DNA of 15,342 nucleotides from CAZAGT01 sp964484515 (GTDB taxonomy: Bacteria > Desulfobacterota > DSM-4660 > Desulfatiglandales > HGW-15), in contig CAZAGT010000096.1 of assembly GCA_964484515.1 (NCBI GenBank), forward strand, positions 1-15,342, read 5' to 3'. The translations under genes were made by a program, and so were the position numbers. Positions 5,751 to 12,536 of this stretch are shown here, one piece after another. Position 1 is the stretch's first letter, and every line of letters starts with the position of its first letter. Under the pieces are notes generated by a model. That model saw nothing but the letters and a program-made list of their open reading frames with translations. It did not search any database and was not told where the DNA came from.

Positions 5751-8417
5751 CTAATCCGGTCGCGGCCCAAGAGTCACCTGGACGAAACCTTGAGGTCGTA
5801 TCCATTTCCCGAAGGCGGCCCGCACCTCCTCGGCGCTGATCGTCAAGTAGCGCTTTGCCGCCCTGCTCGGCTCGTCCAGCGGCAGGTCCAGCAGGGCCAA
5901 ACGAAGCAGGCTCTCGCCGATCCCGTCGTAACTCGACTCGCCAAGCGGGATCTCGCACACCAGAAGGGTCTTCGCCTGTTCGAGTTCTCTTTGCGATACG
6001 GGCGTGGTTTGCATGCTACGCAAATTCTGCTCGACCAGCTGCCTGGCCCGCGAGACGTTCGGCGGCTCACATGCGTAGAAGACCTGGAAGCTCGAGCGGG
6101 TCTTGTCGGCCTCGAGAACGGACTCCACAGCGTAGACGAGCCCGGTCTTTTCCCTGAGGTCACGATAGAGGCGGGTTGCATAGAAAGCGCCCGACAGCAC
6201 GTGGTTGCCGACCTGAAGGGCATAGTAATCCGGGTGAGCCCGGGTCAGACCGAGCGTCTCAGCCAGGATCACCGCGTCCTGAACCCTGCTCGCATCCGGC
6301 ACTGCTGTTTCCGACCCCTTGTTGAGAGGGACGGCCGGAAGGTCGGTCTCCGGCTTCGGTCCTGTGGCTTGCCAGCCGCCGAAGTACTTCTCGACGACCG
6401 CGCGAGCCTCCTCGGCGCGCACATCGCCGATGACCACGATCACCGTCAGATCCGGGCGGAAAACCTCCTTGTGGAAGTTCCTCACATCGTCGAGGCTCAG
6501 GGCAGCCACGCTTTCGGGTGTAGGCTGCCGCAGGGTCGGATCCCCCTTGGGATAGAGAGCCTTGAGCAAGGCCCTTCTGGAGAGGTGGCGCGGGCTGCTC
6601 ATCCGTCCGGCCACCAGTTGGGCCGTCTCCTGCCGCACGACCTTGAAGGCCCTTTCAGGAAGGCCCGGTCGTAGCAGGTTATCTGCGATAAGTTCAACAC
6701 CCCGCTCGAAATGATCCTTAAGGACTTGAAGCGAAAAGCTGGTGCCGACAGAAATACGGGCCGCGATATCGTCCACCGCTTTCTGAAAGTCCAGACGGTC
6801 GAGCGTCGTCGTCCCGTAGGAAAAAAGATCTTCCAGAACGTCTTCCACACCCTCCCGGCCTTTTGGTGTTTGGAGGTCTGCATTGTGCTTGACTTCTCCA
6901 TACATGCTGACGGTAGGACTGATTGTTTCGCGCTGCACAATGAGACGTAAGCCGTTAGAAAGTACGCTCACTGCTGGATTGACCCGGGACGGGGGGATGC
7001 CCGCCGGCGCCATCACTTCTTTCGCCCATTCCGGCAAGGTGACCGGCTCGGTTTGCTGCGGCGCAAAAGACTCCCTACCCCGAAAGGTATGAGATGCTTT
7101 CGCCCTGCCGGTGGCATGGGGCTTCAGCAGACCCACGATGGCCGTCTTTGTGATCAAGTACGTCCGGGCCGCTCGCTGAACGTCCGCTGGAGTCACCTTC
7201 TTGATCGCCACCATATCATCGGCCGGAGAACTCCTCCCTTCGACGGCAAGAGCCATGGACCACTCGGCCGCCAGCCCTTCGATCGATTCCTTGCGAAAAG
7301 CGCTATCGGCCAGCTCATGGTTCTTCGACGCCGCCACCAGTTCCGGAGGGACCCCTTGCTGCACATAGCCTTCGATAATCGCCTTTATCCTGGCGATGAG
7401 CCTCTGGCCGTCTGCCCCGGGCGGAAAGGCCGCAAAGGCATAGCCGAGCCCGGCCTCAGGCAAAAGGTTCACCGTGAAGCCCGCCTCCAGGGCTTCGCCC
7501 GCCGCCACCATCGAGGAGAGATCGCCGCGCTCGCTGTCCAGGGCGTCCGCCAGGACCTGAGCGGCCGCAAAGTCCGGGTCGCGGTATCCTGGGAAACGGT
7601 AGGCGACGATGGCCAGTCCATAGGGCAAATCCGTCTCCTGCTCGATGGTGGCGGCCTTCAAGGGGCGCAGGCGAACGGTGTTCCTGGCAGGCAGTGACTT
7701 TGAGGGTATGTCTTCAAACAGTCCTCGGACCACCTCCAGCGTGCGCTCCGGTTCAATGTCGCCGACGATCACCATGATCGCGTTGTTGGGCCGATACCAC
7801 TTCGTGTAAAAGGATTTGAGCATCGTGCCGGTTGTCTTTCCAAAGGAAGAACGGGTCCCCAGAGCGTCGTGGGCATAGGGTGTGCCTTCGAACAGGTGCC
7901 CTAAGAGTTTGACGTAAAAGACATACATGGGATTTGAAAGGTCTTGGGCGACTTCCTGCTCGATGGCCCCTCGTTCCTGGTCCCAGAGTCCCTCCGAGTC
8001 CAGGACATCTTGCATCCGCAAGGCTTCGATCTTCAGGGCGACATCGAGATCTTCGGCCGGGACGGTGAAGAAGTACTGCGTGACCGTTTGTTGGGTGTCC
8101 GCGTCGAACCTCCCCCCCATGGCCGCAATAAGGGTGGCGAGCTGCGCCCCGGAGAGCCCGGGACATCCGCGAAACATCATATGCTCCTGGGCATGGGCCA
8201 TGCCCGGGAACCCCGACGGGGCCTCGTTGGAGCCGACGAGATAATTGACCATCGTGCTCACGACCGGCGCCAGCGGATGCCGTATAATGACCACCCGCAG
8301 ATCGTTCTTGAGGGTCGCCTGGACGATATCCGCCGCGGTTCCCGGGGAGGAAAATACTCCTCCGCTGAAGAACAGGGAAACGGCAATCAGCAATAGGGAC
8401 CTGAACATCCTTTTCAT
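5751..8417 (-). CDS. Exported M16-family zinc metallopeptidase, two-domain
   Basis: This 888-residue insulinase/pitrilysin-family (M16) protein is predicted to be secreted to the periplasm or envelope. Residues 1-29 form a Sec signal peptide: MKRMFR, a hydrophobic core and GTAA before the mature start. The N-terminal half (about 31-460) carries the inverted zinc motif HAQEH at 75-79, with His75, Glu78 and His79. A matching downstream acid, Glu155 in ERGAIEQEV, keeps the usual 76-residue distance, so this half looks catalytically competent. The C-terminal half (about 480-888) repeats the fold. Its equivalent motif reads DVLED at 526-530, with both zinc-binding His changed to Asp, so it should be the non-catalytic clamp half. 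The ATG at 8417 has AAAGGAGGA about 6 nt upstream. Many bacteria encode active and inactive M16 halves as separate adjacent genes; here they are one chain. It appears monocistronic, and its substrate is unknown. Confidence 0.93.
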   Translation of the reverse strand: MKRMFRSLLLIAVSLFFSGGVFSSPGTAADIVQATLKNDLRVVIIRHPLAPVVSTMVNYLVGSNEAPSGFPGMAHAQEHMMFRGCPGLSGAQLATLIAAMGGRFDADTQQTVTQYFFTVPAEDLDVALKIEALRMQDVLDSEGLWDQERGAIEQEVAQDLSNPMYVFYVKLLGHLFEGTPYAHDALGTRSSFGKTTGTMLKSFYTKWYRPNNAIMVIVGDIEPERTLEVVRGLFEDIPSKSLPARNTVRLRPLKAATIEQETDLPYGLAIVAYRFPGYRDPDFAAAQVLADALDSERGDLSSMVAAGEALEAGFTVNLLPEAGLGYAFAAFPPGADGQRLIARIKAIIEGYVQQGVPPELVAASKNHELADSAFRKESIEGLAAEWSMALAVEGRSSPADDMVAIKKVTPADVQRAARTYLITKTAIVGLLKPHATGRAKASHTFRGRESFAPQQTEPVTLPEWAKEVMAPAGIPPSRVNPAVSVLSNGLRLIVQRETISPTVSMYGEVKHNADLQTPKGREGVEDVLEDLFSYGTTTLDRLDFQKAVDDIAARISVGTSFSLQVLKDHFERGVELIADNLLRPGLPERAFKVVRQETAQLVAGRMSSPRHLSRRALLKALYPKGDPTLRQPTPESVAALSLDDVRNFHKEVFRPDLTVIVVIGDVRAEEARAVVEKYFGGWQATGPKPETDLPAVPLNKGSETAVPDASRVQDAVILAETLGLTRAHPDYYALQVGNHVLSGAFYATRLYRDLREKTGLVYAVESVLEADKTRSSFQVFYACEPPNVSRARQLVEQNLRSMQTTPVSQRELEQAKTLLVCEIPLGESSYDGIGESLLRLALLDLPLDEPSRAAKRYLTISAEEVRAAFGKWIRPQGFVQVTLGPRPD

Positions 8418-8537
8418 GACGTCCTCCTTTCCGCGAGACAGCCTGCGGAGACGATTCTCTTCCCCTCATCCTTCCCCGCCCGGGGGGCACCGAGCGAAGA
8501 GCGCTACCGGCAGAAGTCTACCTTTCTTTTGAAACTC

Positions 8538-8690
8538 ATGGAACGCTGTTTCTTATCGATCTATTTCCAGAAGGGAACCTGTGAGCATGTACCTCTGATC
8601 GACTACCGCAGGAGGCACCCATGCGACGATCAGGTGAAGACTGTATTTGACCGCTGGAAACGATGTATTTTTTGTGCCGGTGGCCATTGA
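8538..8690 (+). CDS. Possible 50-residue cysteine-rich small protein
   Basis: An ATG-started frame of 50 codons encodes a protein beginning MERCFLSIYFQKGTCEHV and ending RWKRCIFCAGGH. It has five cysteines (residues 4, 15, 29, 43 and 46), the last two forming a CxxC pair, plus His17, His27 and His50. This suggests a small metal-binding (zinc-ribbon-like) or redox domain. The composition is balanced and protein-like, with aromatic residues, a DYRRRHPCDD turn region and a plausible helix VKTVFDRWKR. Against it, the Shine-Dalgarno is weak (only GAAAC close to the start), the frame stays open upstream of the ATG, and it stands alone between divergent genes. I do not recognise the family. The call rests on the reading frame and the cysteine spacing. 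Confidence 0.4.
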   Translation: MERCFLSIYFQKGTCEHVPLIDYRRRHPCDDQVKTVFDRWKRCIFCAGGH

Positions 8691-8839
8691 GAGTCCCTTT
8701 TTGGCAGACCCCGAGCGGCCCCAATTTGCCGGCCCTCCCTCCTTATGGGAGCTGCGGGCCTGAAGAAAAGTGGGAGCGGACGAGATAACCCCGGCTTTGC
8801 GTTGTGAGCGTCCCGGCGCCGCATTGCGGCCGCACCGGC

Positions 8840-8869
8840 AAGAATACTTGACCGTGCCGCTAAGAATAC
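8840..8869 (+). promoter_or_regulatory. Direct repeat AAGAATAC spaced by 22 bp, possible operator
   Basis: AAGAATAC occurs at 8840-8847 and again at 8862-8869, each preceded by a similar GC-rich block (CCGGC and GCCGC-T). The 22-bp period is about two helical turns, as expected for a dimeric regulator bound to one DNA face. A TTGACC hexamer at 8848-8853 lies between the copies, but no good -10 box follows at 16-18 bp. The element is upstream of the plus-strand lipoprotein/PLD unit. Confidence 0.2.
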
Positions 8870-8997
8870 ACAGTCTACGGTATTTTCAGATCAGATCATG
8901 CCCTGCATCGTGACATCATGGCGCGCAAGAAAGCATCTGTTAGCCATTTGATTGACTGTCGCGCCAACAGGTCTGCTCAAGGACCGGATGGTCGATA

Positions 8998-9249
8998 GTG
9001 CTTGTCATGTCTGTTTTGCTGAGTGCCTGTGCCACGTATGAATCGCAGCCTTCATCCGGAGGACGCCCGTCGCATCAAGCGTGGGATGAACGTCATGCTG
9101 GAATCTTTGTTCGGATGACTGTTTGGGAAGACCGGGGAGGCGCGGTCGCGCAGCACGGTTTGGAGGGATACGGACGGTGCCCACCCGTTCATTGTTGGGC
9201 AAGGGAGTTTCGTGGCAAGAGCACCTGCTCATTTTTGCTCGCCATATAG
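8998..9249 (+). pseudogene. Small lipoprotein gene, probably frameshifted and truncated
   Basis: The frame starting at GTG 8998 (or ATG 9007) reads MSVLLSACATYES, ending in a textbook lipobox (LSAC), but the signal peptide is too short from these starts. The same frame stays open back to 8956 and there gives R-T-G-W-S-I-V-L-V before MSVLLSAC, which would complete a normal lipoprotein signal, but only with a CTG start. Beyond the Cys the translation becomes atypical. Meanwhile the other plus frame (the one used by the PLD gene) becomes protein-like: MNRSLHPEDARRIKRGMNVM from 9038, a TGA at 9116-9118, then GEARSRSTVWRDTDGAHPF and FIVGQGSF running without a stop into the PLD gene. The simplest reading is a lipoprotein gene damaged by one frameshift near 9030-9050 and one stop codon. 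A real 83-residue lipoprotein overlapping the PLD start by 38 nt is the alternative. Confidence 0.42.
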
Positions 9250-10618
9250 GGGTACGGTTCTAACGTGTCTGCTATGGTTCGCTTGCATTTTGACCTTCTC
9301 AACCTGCGCTCGGTTGCCACAACTCCAAGACGCGATCGCAGAATCCTGTCTACGAGAAAAGTGTCTTGGCTCTCAGCAAGCGCTTCCTCCCGAAAAGGTT
9401 GAGGCCATTATCCGCCGTCTGGAAAAGAGGGTGGGACAGACGGAAATCCTCCAGCGCCACGTCACCATCATGAAAGAGCTGAGCACGTTACCCTTGGTGG
9501 AAGGCAACAAAGCGACACTGCTGGTGGACGGTCCGGCCACGTACAGGGCGATGGAAAAGGCAATTCAGAGCGCACGCGACCACATCAATTTTGAAACATA
9601 CATCTTCGCAGACGACGATGAAGGGCGACGCTTTGCGGACTTGTTCCTCAGAAAGCAGGCTGAAGGTGTTCAAGTCAATCTTATGTACGACAGTGTGGGC
9701 TGTCTGAATACTCCGGCTGCTTTCTTTCAACGACTTAGAGATGGAGGGATACAGACTCTCGCAGTAGGCCTCGTTGAACCCGGATACGGGTCGGACGAGT
9801 CTCTGATAAATCGCGATCACCGTAAGATCATGATTGTGGACGGAAGAATCGCATTTACAGGCGGGATAAACGTCAGTGGCGTTTATGCAAGGAGTTCCTT
9901 CGCCTTTCACCCACAGAAAGATGAGTCACTGTCCTGGCGGGATACGGACGTACAAATCGAAGGACCGGCAGTTGCCGAATTTCAAAGGCTTTTCATGGAG
10001 ATGTGGCGGCGTCAAAAAGGTCCCCCTCTCGACCGGAATAATTATTTCCCTTCTTTAGATCCAATCGGCCACGATTTGGTCCGGGTGGTCGGGAGCGAGC
10101 CGGGAGACGAGAACCGGCTCACTTACTTAATGTACGTTTCAGCGATCACTTTCGCCAGCAAATCGGTCCACTTGACCAACGCCTACTTCGCACCCGACAA
10201 GCAAACGAGGGATGCCTTTCAAAACGCGGCCAGGCGGGGTGTCGATGTAAAGCTCGTTCTCCCGTCAACAAGCGACATCCCGCTCGTCCTTTACGCCGGC
10301 CGCTCTTATTACGAAGATCTTCTGGAAGCCGGAGTGAAGGTCTATGAGCGCCGGGAGGCCATGCTTCACGCTAAGACGGCCGTCATCGACGGCGTATGGT
10401 CTACGGTTGGATCCACCAATATGGATCTGTGGAGCTTCTTGCGAAATTACGAAGTGAACGCCGTCATCCTGAGCGCCGATTTCGCATCCCAAATGGAGGC
10501 CCTATTCTCAGAGGACCTTCAAATGTCAAACGAGATCGTTCCGCAAGAGTGGAGGAAGAGGTCTTTCCCCGAGCGGCTGAAAGAACGGTTTTCTCGCTTC
10601 ATCCGCTATTGGCTCTGA
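9212..10618 (+). CDS. Phospholipase D / cardiolipin synthase-like protein
   Basis: This is a two-HKD phospholipase D superfamily enzyme of 468 residues, most like bacterial cardiolipin synthases, which join phosphatidyl groups at the membrane. HKD1 is HRKIMIVDG at 203-211 (His203, Lys205, Asp210), followed by AFTGGINVSG. HKD2 is HAKTAVIDG at 386-394 (His386, Lys388, Asp393), followed by GSTNMD. The N-terminus has one hydrophobic stretch (about 15-31) ending FSTCARL. It could be a membrane anchor or a weak lipobox with Cys32, although the lipobox is not canonical. GTG 9212 is chosen because AAGGGAG lies about 5 nt upstream. The frame is open back to 9119 without an ATG, and upstream of that it is preceded by what looks like a broken lipoprotein gene. 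It is the only large plus-strand gene in the window. It could instead be a PLD-like phosphodiesterase with another substrate. Confidence 0.9.
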   Translation: MARAPAHFCSPYRGTVLTCLLWFACILTFSTCARLPQLQDAIAESCLREKCLGSQQALPPEKVEAIIRRLEKRVGQTEILQRHVTIMKELSTLPLVEGNKATLLVDGPATYRAMEKAIQSARDHINFETYIFADDDEGRRFADLFLRKQAEGVQVNLMYDSVGCLNTPAAFFQRLRDGGIQTLAVGLVEPGYGSDESLINRDHRKIMIVDGRIAFTGGINVSGVYARSSFAFHPQKDESLSWRDTDVQIEGPAVAEFQRLFMEMWRRQKGPPLDRNNYFPSLDPIGHDLVRVVGSEPGDENRLTYLMYVSAITFASKSVHLTNAYFAPDKQTRDAFQNAARRGVDVKLVLPSTSDIPLVLYAGRSYYEDLLEAGVKVYERREAMLHAKTAVIDGVWSTVGSTNMDLWSFLRNYEVNAVILSADFASQMEALFSEDLQMSNEIVPQEWRKRSFPERLKERFSRFIRYWL

Positions 10619-10743
10619 CGATGATGCCTGCAGCAATCCCGGCCCCCCTGGCGAGCCCAAAACGGATATGTCCTCCGCGGCCGCCGCAAAGGGTGTGTCG
10701 ACGGGTAGGTCAGAGGGCTCGCAGGCCGCGGGATCGCCCCTGA

Positions 10744-11802
10744 TCAGGCCCTGCCCGCATGGACATGGACGGCATGGATGCCGCTGGCCCCGTCGGGATA
10801 GGACCCCAGTACCTTCCCCAGGAGAGAGGGAGATTCCTGTACCTTTCCGCTGCGGTCGAAGGCGCGGACCCGGATCGAAAAATCCCCTTTGTGGGTCGGG
10901 TTCCAGTCGTAACGCCACAGGGTCCAGGCCCATTTTGAAAGGGGGGGTTTTAATTCGGCCTCCTGCCAATTCCGTTCGCCGACAGCCACCTGGATCCGGC
11001 TGACACCGTGCCTCCCGCCAAAGGCGATGCCCCCGATGACATAGTGACCAAGCGGCATGTGTTTTCCGTCCATCGGCATGAGGATCTCCGACATAAGGGG
11101 GATTACCGCCTCATCCGACCAGCCCCTTTTTTCCCAATAGCCCTTGAAATCGTAATTGACTAACTCGATTTTCCGTAGCCACTTGACATTTTTCATCCCG
11201 AATATGCCCGGTACAATGACCCGCAGTGGGTATCCATGGACCGGAGGCAGTGGTTGGCCGTTCATCCGGAAGGCCAGGAATACTTCCTCGGAAAGGGCTG
11301 ATTCATAAGGGATGGAGTCGCTATACCCCTCGGCCGCAAAAAATGCCGTTTTCACGATGCCGGGCTCGGGATTCGCTTCGGCCAGAACCTTCTTCAGGGT
11401 GACGCCTTCCCAGAGGGCATTGCCGATCGCACTTCCTCCGACGGGATTGCCGATGCATTCCAAGGTGACGTACTCATGCTTGTCTTGCATGGCTTCAAGT
11501 TCTTTGAGCCCCAAGGCGAGCGGCTTTTCAACCAGGCCTTCGATCCTGAGACGGAACGTCTCCGGCTTGATGTCCGGGACATCTTCGGAATAGGAAGTGA
11601 CATAAAACGTATCGTTGGGTGTTATCTCCGCGGCGCGAAAGCCTTTGAAGTCGATCGTGCCCCTCGTATAGAGATCATACTCATTCGCCTGTGCCAGGGC
11701 CTCTCCGCATTGGTGGAGCTGCGAAAAGACAGAGACGCCGAATCCCAGTCCCAGGGTCCCCACACCCACATTTCGCAAGAAAGACCTGCGATTGCATTCC
11801 AT
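10744..11802 (-). CDS. Tat-exported sulfite-oxidase-family molybdoenzyme
   Basis: This is a periplasmic molybdopterin oxidoreductase of 352 residues. The N-terminus MECNRRSFLRN carries a twin-arginine motif (Arg5-Arg6-Ser-Phe-Leu), then a hydrophobic stretch and ALAQ near 35-38 as the likely cleavage site, implying folded export with cofactor. The Mo-co domain contains TLECIGNPVGG at 113-123, in which Cys116 is the expected molybdenum ligand, followed by HGYPLRVIVPGIFGMKNVKW, a conserved sulfite-oxidase-family block. The last 120 or so residues fit the Mo-co dimerisation domain. ATG 11802 is preferred over an upstream start at 11868 because GGGAGGGGAG lies immediately upstream and the Tat motif then sits at the N-terminus. 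No cytochrome subunit (SorB) or MsrQ-like partner is present, so the electron acceptor is unknown. Sulfite, methionine sulfoxide or another S/N-oxide could be the substrate. The gene converges on the PLD gene. Confidence 0.9.
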   Translation of the reverse strand: MECNRRSFLRNVGVGTLGLGFGVSVFSQLHQCGEALAQANEYDLYTRGTIDFKGFRAAEITPNDTFYVTSYSEDVPDIKPETFRLRIEGLVEKPLALGLKELEAMQDKHEYVTLECIGNPVGGSAIGNALWEGVTLKKVLAEANPEPGIVKTAFFAAEGYSDSIPYESALSEEVFLAFRMNGQPLPPVHGYPLRVIVPGIFGMKNVKWLRKIELVNYDFKGYWEKRGWSDEAVIPLMSEILMPMDGKHMPLGHYVIGGIAFGGRHGVSRIQVAVGERNWQEAELKPPLSKWAWTLWRYDWNPTHKGDFSIRVRAFDRSGKVQESPSLLGKVLGSYPDGASGIHAVHVHAGRA

Positions 11803-11822
11803 TCTCCCCTCCCTTGGAAGGA

Positions 11823-12056
11823 TCAACATCGCCCACCTGAGACGGTGCCCACCAGAGGCGGCAACCAACCGTGCACTATGACAAAGAGATGTGATGTCTC
11901 GGTCTCGCTCAGGACCTTCCGCGAGCGTTGTAGATATTCAGCAAATTCAAGGAAGGCCAAAATAGGGTGCATCCTGTATTTCTGGATGAATAGGGCTGTA
12001 TTTGGGAGGATTCTCCCTGGGCAGCCGAATACGTCCTTGGCCAGGTCTTGCATCAT
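11823..12056 (-). CDS. Doubtful 77-residue ORF upstream of the molybdoenzyme
   Basis: The 345-bp stretch between the molybdoenzyme and the next gene holds this frame, starting MMQDLAKDVFGCPGRI and containing a helical segment HPILAFLEFAEYLQRSRKVL. It ends 20 bp before the molybdoenzyme start, so co-transcription is plausible. Just upstream, a 23-codon frame (ATG 12124, AGGTGG about 8 nt before it) ends at a TGA that overlaps this ATG as ATGA. The two frames meet just after a run of seven G at 12066-12072; one extra G would fuse them into a single reading frame of about 101 codons. I do not recognise the product. It may be a real small protein, a frameshifted gene or chance. Confidence 0.3.
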   Translation of the reverse strand: MMQDLAKDVFGCPGRILPNTALFIQKYRMHPILAFLEFAEYLQRSRKVLSETETSHLFVIVHGWLPPLVGTVSGGRC

Positions 12057-12147
12057 CCGCCGGCGCCCCCCCTGGCGTCAGCGAACCTTGGAAGCGGCCA
12101 CGGGAGGTCTTGGATCGTCGTCATGCGATACCACCTGCGTCGCTCGA

Positions 12148-12483
12148 TCACCTACCAATTGAAAAGAAGAAACAGCCACCGGTGTCGGGGTCACAGTACC
12201 TGAACATCAAATGTCCGTCTTCTCTGTAATACCTTCCATGCCTGTACCTTTCGGGATGTCTCCTCGCATAGTCATCCCAATCGTTCCAAGATCTCCAGTG
12301 ACCACGATACGTGTAGGTGTGCCCACGATAGGGGTGCCGCGAGTAATGCCGATGGCGATCATAGGGACGCTCTCTGTATCCACGATGACCGACGTAATCA
12401 CGATGAGACTCTCTAGCAATCACTGGAACAGTCATCGCAAGAGACGCCATGAAACAGACTATCGCAATGATCATTCTTGTCAT
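12148..12483 (-). CDS. Small secreted Arg/His/Tyr-rich protein
   Basis: A 111-residue protein starts MTRMIIAIVCFMASLAMTVP, a Sec signal peptide with probable cleavage after VIA (about residue 23). The mature part is strongly basic and aromatic, dominated by Arg, His and Tyr in loosely repeating units such as HRGYRERPYDRHRHY and HPYRGHTYTYRGHW. It ends with a short two-cysteine segment, RYCDPDTGGCFFFSIGR. The start at 12483 is supported by a strong AGGAGGTG about 6 nt upstream; a longer frame from 12531 lacks this. It lies 53 bp after the UPF0182 gene on the same strand and is probably co-transcribed. His richness suggests, without proving, periplasmic metal or anion binding. I do not recognise a named family. 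Confidence 0.8.
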   Translation of the reverse strand: MTRMIIAIVCFMASLAMTVPVIARESHRDYVGHRGYRERPYDRHRHYSRHPYRGHTYTYRGHWRSWNDWDDYARRHPERYRHGRYYREDGHLMFRYCDPDTGGCFFFSIGR

Positions 12484-12536
12484 CTTGACACCTCCTGGAA
12501 TTTTTCCGAGGCCACGCATGTAAATTGACAAATGCT

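Larger units (their letters stand above)
8418..8997. other. Divergent intergenic region with few clear signals
   Basis: This 580-bp gap lies between the minus-strand M16 gene and the plus-strand lipoprotein/PLD unit. It contains the strong ribosome binding site of the M16 gene (about 8423-8431), a 50-codon cysteine-rich frame at 8538-8690, and an imperfect hairpin at 8731-8760 (5 bp plus 4 bp with a 5-nt bulge, no T-tract). It also contains a direct repeat at 8840-8869 that flanks a TTGACC. I could not find a convincing paired -35/-10 promoter on either strand. Confidence 0.5.

Noticed and set aside
5535..6674. 379-codon plus-strand open frame
   Set aside because: It lies almost wholly antisense to the M16 peptidase gene. 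Its Arg/Gly/Leu-rich translation shows no domain, which is typical of a shadow frame in GC-rich DNA.
8731..8760. Hairpin as a rho-independent terminator
   Set aside because: The stem is interrupted by a 5-nt bulge and no T-tract follows on either strand.
9116..9118. In-frame TGA upstream of the PLD gene read as selenocysteine
   Set aside because: I see no SECIS-like hairpin immediately downstream, and the surrounding sequence looks like a duplicated, broken lipoprotein gene instead.
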